A DNA stretch of 41,512 bases from an uncultured Gammaproteobacteria bacterium (GTDB lineage Bacteria; Pseudomonadota; Gammaproteobacteria; Steroidobacterales; Woeseiaceae). Shown here in pieces: positions 34,966 through 41,512 of this stretch. Within the stretch, counting starts at the first letter, position 1, and every line of letters begins with the position of its first letter. A program made the position numbers and the translations under genes. Under the pieces are notes generated by a model. The model did no database searches. It saw only the letters and a program-made list of their open reading frames with translations, and was not told the DNA's origin. The stretch spans positions 1-41,512 of the forward strand of contig CALBPI010000018.1 of NCBI GenBank assembly GCA_937899415.1, written 5' to 3'.

Positions 34966-36263
34966 TGCGTGCTGCATTGGCGCGCTGGTTCGATCTGAGC
35001 GCGCATGACACGAAGATCGGTACGGAGCTGACGGCCGGGCTCACGACGTTCCTGGCCATGGCCTACATCACGATCGTCAATCCCTCGATCTTGTCGCAGA
35101 CGGGTATGAACTTCGGCGCCGTGTTCGTGGCGACCTGCGTGGCGGCGGCCGTGGGCTCGATCGCTATGGGTGTGCTCGCCAATTACCCGATCGCACTCGC
35201 GCCCGGCATGGGGCAGAACGCGTTCTTTACCTTTTCGGTCGTCATCGTTGGCGGACACTCCTGGGAAACGGCGCTGGGCGCTGTGTTCATCTCGGGTGTG
35301 TTCTTCGTGTTTCTGAGCATCGTGCCGTTTCGCGAATGGCTCGTGAACTCGATCCCGCGCAACCTCAAGCTCGGGATCGCGGCCGGGATTGGCCTGTTCC
35401 TCGGCTATATCGCGCTCAAGAACGCGGGCGTGGTCGTCGATGACGCCGCCACGCTGACTTCGCTAGGCGCGCTGACAGAGTTCGAGCCGCTGATGATGCT
35501 TGCGGGCTTCGGGCTCATCGTGGCGCTCACGGCGCGCGGCATTCGCGGCGCCGTGGTGATTGGTATTCTCGCGGCTGCGGCAGTCGGCTGGATCACGGGA
35601 GAAGTCGCATTCGGCGGCGTGTTCTCAGCACCGCCAGAGTGGTTGCCTGTCTTGGGTCAGCTCGATATTGCCGGTGCCATGACGCTGTCGATGGCCACGG
35701 TCATCTTGTCGTTCCTGATCGTCGACGTCTTCGATACCGCCGGCACGCTTGTGGGTGTGGCCACGCGCGCCAATATGCTCGACGCCGAGGGTAAGCTGCC
35801 CCGGCTGCGTCGCGCGCTGTTTGCGGATTCGGGCGCCACGGTTGTGGGCGCACTCGCGGGGACCTCCTCGACGACGAGTTACATCGAAAGTGCCGCAGGC
35901 GTCGAGGCGGGTGGCCGCACGGGCCTCACGGCCGTGACCGTCGGCCTGCTGTTTCTGGCCTGCGTGTTCCTTGCGCCGCTCGCGGCCAGCGTACCGGCCT
36001 ATGCCACGGCTTCCGCGCTCTTGTTTGTTGCCTGCCTCATGGCGCGCAGCCTCGCGGACCTCGAATGGGGCGACATCACCGAGAGTGCGCCGGCCGTGCT
36101 GGCGGCCGTCGCCATGCCGCTCACGTTTTCGATCGCTGACGGCATCGGGCTGGGCTTTTTGAGCTACGCCATCATCAAGGTCGCCTCGGGGCGCCCCGCG
36201 CAGTGTCCGGCTGCGGTCTACGTGATCGCGGCCATCTTTGGCGCGAAGTACGTCTTCCTATAG
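34965..36263 (+). CDS. NCS2-family purine base permease, AzgA type
   Basis: Inner-membrane permease of 432 residues with 12-14 helices, for hypoxanthine, guanine or adenine uptake. AzgA-branch motifs are TFLAMAYITIVNPSIL, APGMGQNAFF, DVFDTAGTLVGVATRANMLD and GTSSTTSYIESAAGVEAGG. It is coupled to the NUP-family lipoprotein gene by a one-base overlap, which puts a base importer right behind a presumed base-releasing enzyme. Its TAG abuts the stop codon of the convergent second NUP gene with no gap. No purine riboswitch is visible upstream. Confidence 0.9.
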   Translation: MRAALARWFDLSAHDTKIGTELTAGLTTFLAMAYITIVNPSILSQTGMNFGAVFVATCVAAAVGSIAMGVLANYPIALAPGMGQNAFFTFSVVIVGGHSWETALGAVFISGVFFVFLSIVPFREWLVNSIPRNLKLGIAAGIGLFLGYIALKNAGVVVDDAATLTSLGALTEFEPLMMLAGFGLIVALTARGIRGAVVIGILAAAAVGWITGEVAFGGVFSAPPEWLPVLGQLDIAGAMTLSMATVILSFLIVDVFDTAGTLVGVATRANMLDAEGKLPRLRRALFADSGATVVGALAGTSSTTSYIESAAGVEAGGRTGLTAVTVGLLFLACVFLAPLAASVPAYATASALLFVACLMARSLADLEWGDITESAPAVLAAVAMPLTFSIADGIGLGFLSYAIIKVASGRPAQCPAAVYVIAAIFGAKYVFL

Positions 36264-37334
36264 CTAGTCGTCGCAAGGGTCGCCCGGGACGCACTGGCGG
36301 TAGTGCGGCCAGTCCGCGAGCAGCGTATCGATGACCACCGAACCGACGCGGTAGGCTGACTCAAGTGCGATTTCGAGCCCGCTGTAGCCTTCGTTTTCGG
36401 CCAGCAGATTGTCGGCGGCGGTCACGCCCGGCGGCGGCATCACGTAGTTGCTTGCAGTCCGTAACGACAGCACGCGTCTTGGGTCTGCACGACCCGTCTG
36501 CGCGAGCCAGGTGATCGACTGCATCGTGCCCGTCTCCTCCATGGCTGAGGACACGAACTCGCCGTTGGTTTCCGTCCACCAGTCGACCCAGGCATTGGCC
36601 CAGCCATTCAGGATCTCGCCGTGCCAGAACGTGGAGGCCGCCAGGTGATCGCCGCGCAGCACGAAAGGCGGGCGTTGCGCATTGGGGTGTTCCGTGTAGC
36701 GGGCGCGCGTTTTCGCGAGCGCGTCGTTGTCAGGCAGTGGTGTGTCTTTGGTCAGCTCAAAGGCCCAGTCCACGAGCGTGGGATTGAGTTGGTAGAGCTC
36801 GCCGCGCGGATCGCGCCGCGGTGTCTCGAACGGCGTCTTGATGTAGCGCGCGATGTAGCCCCATTCCCAGTCGTCAGGTTTCTCGCGTGCGTCGATCTCG
36901 TGCGAGATGTCGCCGTCCACGAGCCATTCTGCCCAGGCCGCAGAGCCGATGGACGCGTCTTCGGGATCGAATCCCGAGATGCCGACGATGAGCCAGTAGC
37001 TCTCAGAAACATCAAAGCGCGGGTCCATGCCCAGCGCCATGATCGAGGCCGCTGCGCGCGCTGTGCCGATGCCCGTGACGATACCGAGCAGGCCCGAGTC
37101 AGGGTTGTAGTGCAGGTCGTGGTGGGCCACCCCGGGGTACACGACGGCATCGAGGTTGCGGCGCTCGTTCCAGAGCTGGAATTCGCCGGGTGCGTCACCC
37201 CGGTCGGCGCCGCGCTCGAACATCGTCACGATCACGATTTTGGGGGCTACAGGCGCGCCCTCCGGGGTCTTGGTGCAGCCCGCCAGGACCAGCAGCGTGA
37301 GTGTGCCAAACGCAAGGCTGCGAATCGTGTTCAT
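36264..37334 (-). CDS. Second NUP-family lipoprotein, probable nucleoside-cleaving enzyme
   Basis: A 356-residue paralogue of the protein at 33850-34965. Lipobox LAGC (C20), then KIVIVTMFERGADRGDAPGE, VTGIGTARAAASIMALG, VGISGFDPEDASIG, SAMEETG (M265, E266) and LRTASNYVMPP (N296). The glycine pair and GIG turn match nucleoside phosphorylases more closely than the first copy does. It differs by a longer segment around residues 155-185 and a C-terminal Cys pair (CVPGDPC). The start at 37334 fits AAGGA six bases upstream. It is the third gene of the minus-strand set with the receptor and deaminase, but a terminator hairpin sits just before its ribosome site. Confidence 0.85.
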   Translation of the reverse strand: MNTIRSLAFGTLTLLVLAGCTKTPEGAPVAPKIVIVTMFERGADRGDAPGEFQLWNERRNLDAVVYPGVAHHDLHYNPDSGLLGIVTGIGTARAAASIMALGMDPRFDVSESYWLIVGISGFDPEDASIGSAAWAEWLVDGDISHEIDAREKPDDWEWGYIARYIKTPFETPRRDPRGELYQLNPTLVDWAFELTKDTPLPDNDALAKTRARYTEHPNAQRPPFVLRGDHLAASTFWHGEILNGWANAWVDWWTETNGEFVSSAMEETGTMQSITWLAQTGRADPRRVLSLRTASNYVMPPPGVTAADNLLAENEGYSGLEIALESAYRVGSVVIDTLLADWPHYRQCVPGDPCDD

Positions 37335-37352
37335 GGTCATTCCTTCAACAAC

Positions 37353-37385
37353 AAAAAAGGCCCGGGCAGCAGCACTGCCCGGGCC
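37353..37385 (-). terminator. Rho-independent terminator between the TonB receptor and the second NUP gene
   Basis: Read on the minus strand, GGCCCGGGCAG (37385-37375), a 5-nt loop, and CTGCCCGGGCC (37369-37359) form an 11-bp GC-rich stem followed by six T (37358-37353). It ends 25 bp after the receptor stop and directly before the downstream gene's ribosome site, so it either isolates that gene or sets its level by partial read-through. Confidence 0.9.
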
Positions 37386-37409
37386 TTGTCTTTGCAAGCG
37401 CGCCTTCGC

Positions 37410-39779
37410 TTAGAAGTTGAACTTGAGGCTGGCCTGCCAGTTGCGCGGCAGTTCCGGCAGAACGATCTGCGAGCCGAACAGGTTCGGGAAGTTCGCGCGG
37501 AAGTAGCGCTCATCCGTCAGGTTCTTACCCGTGACCGCAAAGGTCCAGCTTTCCGTCTCGTACACGACGCCCAGGTTGACGAGCGTGTAGGCCGGCAGCT
37601 CAACCGCCTGCGAGAAGCCCGACTTCACCGACTCGACGTCGACGATGCTGGCGTTAACCGCGATGCCGTTGTCGAACGCGTAGGTGCCCGTGAACGAGTA
37701 GATGTTCTCAGGCATACCGGCGCGACGAGCAGCGGACTCATCCGCAGCGAAGACGATACCAATCGCCTGGCCACCGAACAGCGTGGTCGGGTCAATCTGC
37801 GGCAGGTCATCGGCACCGAAGAAGCTGAAGCGGCTGCCGTTGGCGACCGTGTTCAGGTTCGTGACTTCGATGTTCGTGTAGCCGAAGGTCAGGACCAGGT
37901 TCTCGTTGACCACCCAGCGCGCTTCAAATTCGGCGCCTTCGGTCTTGTTACTCTGGTTCGTCACAATGGCCTGAGCATTGAAGTCCGTACGCTCCTGCTC
38001 GTAGACCGACAGCGCGAGGTACAGGCTGTCATCAAGGAAGCTGCCCTTGATGCCGATTTCCTGCAGCTCGGACTGATCGAACCAGCCGTTCGAGGCGATG
38101 GCGCCCGTCTGGATTTCCGCACCCTGGCCCGCGATGACCGTGGACTGCTCCGAGAAGGTCACGTAAGGGATGATGCCGACGGGCGTTTCCCACGAGAGAC
38201 TGGCTGTCCAGGACACGCCCGTCTCGTTGTCGGTCTCGGTTTCCGCGTCGCCGTCACCAAAGATGCCGAGGTCAGCATCGATGCTCGTGCTTTCCACGTC
38301 GATGTCGTCGTAACGCACGCCCAACAGTGCCGAGAAGCCGTTATCGAAGACGAAGTCACCGACGAGGGCGAGGCCCCAGTTGGTGTAGTCACCGTCGAAG
38401 CGGTCGGCGTAGTCCGTACCGCTGCGCGTGGCCAGCAGGCGACGGTCGAGCGCCGTCGACGGGCCCGTCAGGTCACGGCGGTCGAAGTACTCGTTGATGA
38501 AGTCACTGCCGTGGCTGAAGTCCGTGAAACGCAGCGAGGGCGATACCTGCAGCGTGGCAGACAGGCCGTCGAGGTCCCAGGTGTTCTGGATCACGAGCTT
38601 GTCTTCGATGACGTGCGAGTCGTGGAACTGCGAGAAGCCGTAGGCGTTCTCGTTGAGGTTGTCGTAGCCCTCGTAGAACAGCTGGTTCTTGATTTCCCAG
38701 CCGCTTTCAAATTGCCAGATGGCATCGAAGTACAGCGTCAGCACGTCGTTTTCGAGCGTGTCATCGGGTGCAACGAGGACCTCGCTGCCGTCGAGCTGGG
38801 CCGTGCCCGGATTGACGAGCGCCGACAGCGGGTTGATGTCCGCCTGCGTGACGTTGGCCGGGCCGACGAAGAACTGGCTGATACCCGCGACGTTGTACTC
38901 GGAGTGCGAGATCGAGCCGTCACCGTCCGTGTCGAGCGGCTGGGCCGTGCCCGTGATGTACGTGCCGTTGTCGATGAGGTCCTGGGTCAGACGGTTCCAG
39001 CCTGCAATCTGGTTACCTTCGTAACGGTGGTACATGCCGCCGAACTGGATGTGCAGCGCGTCGTTGACGTCGTGGTCGATGGCGAGCTGCAGCAGCGTCT
39101 GGTCAGTCTGCGAGTTTTGGTAGTAGCTGCCCGAGTCTTCGATTTCGGCGTAGCCGTAGTAACCGAACTCACGGCCAAAGGCTTCAGCCGGGCCGCCGAC
39201 TTCGGCGGTCACAATGGCGCGGTCCCAGGAACCCGTGGTGTAGGAGATGGCGCCCTCAGTTTCGTCGAGGTACTGGCCGCCGTCGGCGCGCGCTGACTTC
39301 GGCACGAAGTTCAGGTAGCCGCCGATCTTGGCCGGACCGTAGACGACCGAGGCCGGGCCGCGGACGATGTCGATGCGGTCTGAGGCGCCGATGGGCGTCG
39401 GGTAGTTACCCGGGTTGTCGAGGCGACGGATGCCGCGGAAGTAGGTTTCACCGGCCGTGCCGCGCACGTCGAGTGAACCGGCGACGCCAAAGAACGACTG
39501 CGTGAAGACACCCGGCGACAGCGTGACGAGTTCGTCAATGTCGCGGATGTCGAAACGGGCGATCTGATCGGCACTAATAGTCGATGCCGAACGGGGCGTT
39601 TCGAGAAGGGTCTTGTCGAGCCCGAATACCGAACCGACGTCCTGCGTCGGCAGACTGTTCAACGAGCCTTCAACGACGATTTCGTCGAGTGCTTGTTCTT
39701 CCTGGGCTACTGCTGGGCCGGCTACGCCGGTGGCCAGTGCCGTTGCTACGGCCGTATACAAGGCCTGATTACGTTTCAT
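37410..39779 (-). CDS. TonB-dependent outer-membrane receptor, probable nucleoside/purine compound uptake
   Basis: Outer-membrane receptor of 789 residues. Signal peptide ending AVAQ, TonB box LDEIVV (31-36), plug domain (about 55-165: ETPRSASTIS, DELVTLSPGV, RGTAGETYFRGIRR, DRIDIVRGPASVVYGP) and a beta-barrel ending in the required Phe (WQASLKFNF). The plug is of the siderophore-receptor sequence type. An extracellular or barrel loop carries a canonical EF-hand sequence, D283 to E294 (DTDGDGSISHSE). GAGGAGGG precedes the ATG at 39779. Its location between an exported adenosine deaminase and NUP lipoproteins suggests a purine-containing ligand; that is inference, and a siderophore cannot be excluded. 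Confidence 0.88.
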   Translation of the reverse strand: MKRNQALYTAVATALATGVAGPAVAQEEQALDEIVVEGSLNSLPTQDVGSVFGLDKTLLETPRSASTISADQIARFDIRDIDELVTLSPGVFTQSFFGVAGSLDVRGTAGETYFRGIRRLDNPGNYPTPIGASDRIDIVRGPASVVYGPAKIGGYLNFVPKSARADGGQYLDETEGAISYTTGSWDRAIVTAEVGGPAEAFGREFGYYGYAEIEDSGSYYQNSQTDQTLLQLAIDHDVNDALHIQFGGMYHRYEGNQIAGWNRLTQDLIDNGTYITGTAQPLDTDGDGSISHSEYNVAGISQFFVGPANVTQADINPLSALVNPGTAQLDGSEVLVAPDDTLENDVLTLYFDAIWQFESGWEIKNQLFYEGYDNLNENAYGFSQFHDSHVIEDKLVIQNTWDLDGLSATLQVSPSLRFTDFSHGSDFINEYFDRRDLTGPSTALDRRLLATRSGTDYADRFDGDYTNWGLALVGDFVFDNGFSALLGVRYDDIDVESTSIDADLGIFGDGDAETETDNETGVSWTASLSWETPVGIIPYVTFSEQSTVIAGQGAEIQTGAIASNGWFDQSELQEIGIKGSFLDDSLYLALSVYEQERTDFNAQAIVTNQSNKTEGAEFEARWVVNENLVLTFGYTNIEVTNLNTVANGSRFSFFGADDLPQIDPTTLFGGQAIGIVFAADESAARRAGMPENIYSFTGTYAFDNGIAVNASIVDVESVKSGFSQAVELPAYTLVNLGVVYETESWTFAVTGKNLTDERYFRANFPNLFGSQIVLPELPRNWQASLKFNF

Positions 39780-40033
39780 TGAGCTCACCCTCCTCAAAGG
39801 CACACATCTCACGCGTCGCGGCGAAACGACGCTTTTCACATCGGAAAATGGTTTTGGATCGTTAGTTTGTGCGGCAGGAAACCCGGTCTCCGGACCTGTT
39901 GTTAAAAGGTAACACCGAACCGGGCTACCGCCATGTGTCATGCGCAATAGGCAACGGATGGGCCGCGAGGGACGCGAGCCGGATCAACTGCTGTTTGTGC
40001 AAACCTGTTTACCCCCCAGGCTTGCGCCAACGC
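39780..40033. promoter_or_regulatory. Receptor promoter region with palindrome and leader hairpin
   Basis: This 254-bp gap lies between the deaminase stop and the receptor start. GTTTG-TG-CAAAC (39993-40004) is a symmetric site that could be an operator. GCGTCG (39813-39818) and CGACGC (39827-39832) would form a hairpin in the receptor mRNA leader. CCCGGT and ACCGGG arms around 39892-39923 could also pair. No certain -35/-10 pair is seen, and there is no coding potential. Confidence 0.35.
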
Positions 40034-41428
40034 TTAGTCGCAGATCTTGTAGCGGGCACAAATGAAGAGCCGAGTCTCCGGCATGGGCGGCACCTTTGCA
40101 AGTCCGCGCCGTTCAAGCTCGCGCTCAAAACGCTGAATTTCCCTATCAAAGTCTGCAATTAGCGCTTGCTTTACGGCGGGCTCGGCCAGCGCATAAGCGA
40201 GCGAGTTTCGGCTCAAGGTGACGACCTCGTCCCAGGTCAGGTCGAACTCGCGAACGGCCACGAAGAATTCGTCGGTGAGTGTTGAGTCCCACATGCCGCG
40301 GTCATCGGTGGACAGCGCAACGGGAATTCCGATGCGCAGGTACTCCGGAAAGGGGTGTTGCGAAAAGTCCACAACGTACTCAAGCAACAGGTTGCTGATC
40401 AAATTGATTTCAACGAGATAGGGCCCGTACCTCATATCGAGCATCAGATCGTCGTCGGTGATCAGATTGAGCCCGTGACCGATGCGTTCGGCCCCCAGCA
40501 GCAGCGTGTCGCGGACATGGTCGTTGGGCTCGTCGACCTCGCCGCCATGAATCGAGAGCGGCACGTCGTAGTCGCGGCGAAGTTCACGCAAGGTCTCCAG
40601 GAATCGGCGGGGGTGACCCTTGTCATTGTCCTCGCGGCCGACCATGTTGATAGCTGCGATCATGTCCGGGTTGGCTCGGGCCGTGGCGTACAAATCGCGC
40701 AAACTGCGCTCGGCCGTCGGTGTGAACCGCAGCAGCGTAAGCTGCAGTCGGACCGTCATGCCGGTGGCGCGCACGTCATCGGCAGCCAGGCGCTGCCGGT
40801 AGACCTCGATCATTTCGTTGCGCGAGATTGGCGTGCCGTCAGCCGTGACGGCGCCATTCACCGAGACCATGGCCTCGAGATATCGCGCGCCCTCGTCGGA
40901 AAGCGACTTGAGATTCCGGTAGAGCGCCTCGGCGTGTATGTGCGGGTTGGCCATGAGCGCGTTGAGCCGCTGCCAGTGCTTGCCGAAAAACTCCTCGCGG
41001 CCTTCCGACGGCTTGTCGAGCCGGAGGCTGTTCATCCAGGCAGCTTTCTCGGTCGCATTGAGCGCGTCGAGCCGTTTGTGCTCGCCCTGTTCGCACTCGG
41101 ACAGGGCGGTGTATTCGATGTGGCTGATGTTGCGAAACATCAGCAGGTAGGCATCGGTAACGGTCTCGTAGCTGCGGCAGTTATTAATACGTGTTTTGGT
41201 GTAGTAGGTGTAGCCGTTCGATTCCTGCGCGACCGCGATCTCGTAGAGGTCCTCGACAAAAATCGAGCCCGTGTTGTGGTTGTGCAGGTCGCCGCCCTTG
41301 GGCATAGCGTGCAACACGCGGTACAGCGACTCGTCATCGCCCGAGTCCTTGAGCGCCTCGAACCAATCGGCGGCGAAGGCGCTTGGCGACGCTAACGCTG
41401 CTGCAAACAGGAACCACCACAAACGCAT
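40034..41428 (-). CDS. Exported adenosine deaminase family protein (ADGF/CECR1-like)
   Basis: Secreted or periplasmic enzyme of 464 residues that should deaminate adenosine to inosine. A signal peptide (MRLWWFLFAAALASPSAFA) precedes an ADGF-like N-terminal helical part and the TIM-barrel amidohydrolase. The zinc and catalytic sites are all present: HNH in DLHNHNTG (H49, H51), SIHGGE (H294, E297), RIGHG (H318) and STDD (D375, D376). The long insertion between the HxH motif and the barrel, and the export signal, separate it from the cytoplasmic Add enzyme. The ATG at 41428 has GGAG upstream. It heads the minus-strand purine set with the TonB receptor. Confidence 0.88.
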   Translation of the reverse strand: MRLWWFLFAAALASPSAFAADWFEALKDSGDDESLYRVLHAMPKGGDLHNHNTGSIFVEDLYEIAVAQESNGYTYYTKTRINNCRSYETVTDAYLLMFRNISHIEYTALSECEQGEHKRLDALNATEKAAWMNSLRLDKPSEGREEFFGKHWQRLNALMANPHIHAEALYRNLKSLSDEGARYLEAMVSVNGAVTADGTPISRNEMIEVYRQRLAADDVRATGMTVRLQLTLLRFTPTAERSLRDLYATARANPDMIAAINMVGREDNDKGHPRRFLETLRELRRDYDVPLSIHGGEVDEPNDHVRDTLLLGAERIGHGLNLITDDDLMLDMRYGPYLVEINLISNLLLEYVVDFSQHPFPEYLRIGIPVALSTDDRGMWDSTLTDEFFVAVREFDLTWDEVVTLSRNSLAYALAEPAVKQALIADFDREIQRFERELERRGLAKVPPMPETRLFICARYKICD

Positions 41429-41450
41429 CGCTAACTCCAAAATGAAAACC

Positions 41451-41512
41451 CGTCATCGCGAGCGGCCGAAGGCTACTCCGTCATTGCGAGCGGCCGAAGG
41501 CTACTCCGTCAT
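41451..41512. repeat. 28-bp tandem direct repeat (two units and the start of a third)
   Basis: Units at 41451-41478 and 41479-41506 differ by one base (CGTCATC versus CGTCATT), and the third begins with CGTCAT at 41507 and runs off the window. The unit opens with GTCATTGCGAG, a word found in dispersed intergenic repeats of many bacteria. It lies 23 bp upstream of the deaminase start codon, so it may contain or displace that gene's promoter. Confidence 0.85.

Noticed and set aside
36621-39296. Very long open frame (891 codons) on the plus strand opposite the second NUP gene and TonB receptor
   Set aside because: It is the antisense shadow of two well-supported genes, is Arg/Val/Asp-rich with no recognisable domain, and spans a terminator and an intergenic gap.
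39813-39836. Terminator on the plus strand (GCGTCG hairpin with TTTT)
   Set aside because: No plus-strand gene ends upstream; on the sense strand of the receptor mRNA the T tract is on the wrong side.
41451-41512. CRISPR array at the right edge
   Set aside because: Units are contiguous with no spacers.

Overview
The window looks like a chromosomal stretch of a high-GC (roughly 60 percent by eye), aerobic, probably marine gammaproteobacterium. The evidence is an alginate catabolic locus, a TonB receptor, VUT-type queuosine precursor transport, an acetate symporter/Acs operon, and proteins of the DUF6502, DUF5666 and DUF7009 type. The family cannot be fixed from sequence alone. I see no rRNA, tRNA, CRISPR, insertion sequence or phage gene.

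Region 1 (1-9857) is a near-complete alginate utilisation locus. A secreted lipoprotein PL6 lyase (cut by the left edge) is divergent from a PL17 oligoalginate lyase. A GntR/FadR-type regulator faces an operon of kdgF (uronate linearisation), an ACS-type MFS uronate transporter, a DEH-reductase-like SDR, KDPG aldolase and KDG kinase. Together they take alginate to DEH, KDG, KDPG, and then pyruvate plus glyceraldehyde 3-phosphate. Similar ATTGGT/ACCAAT and GACCA..TGGTC elements occur in both divergent intergenic regions and are probably the operators of the GntR protein.

Region 2 (9854-22327) holds a SlyD-like prolyl isomerase, a PAS/GAF histidine kinase overlapping a stand-alone receiver, a receiver-GGDEF-EAL protein whose EAL half is eroded, an orphan OppA-type lipoprotein, a DUF6502-DUF5666 gene pair ending in a strong terminator, a small K+-channel-like protein coupled to a sugar-porter MFS, and a LacI regulator.

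Region 3 (22476-33659) holds a DUF7009 protein overlapping an FdhF/YdeP-type molybdopterin oxidoreductase, a flavin monooxygenase, an unlisted-size 57-residue conserved-looking protein, an acetate module (acs, DUF4212 subunit, SSS symporter, membrane-anchored unknown), a VUT transporter, a DUF4124 protein and a secreted TGPNGR-repeat protein.

Region 4 (33850-41428) is the most interesting part: two lipoproteins of the 'purine nucleoside permease' family flank an AzgA-type purine base permease, next to a TonB receptor and an exported adenosine deaminase (ADGF type). I read this as an extracytoplasmic purine nucleoside salvage pathway. In it, adenosine is deaminated outside the cytoplasm, the 'permeases' act as soluble nucleoside-cleaving enzymes (they carry nucleoside-phosphorylase-like motifs and no membrane segments), and AzgA imports the base. 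The right edge is the start of a 28-bp tandem repeat.
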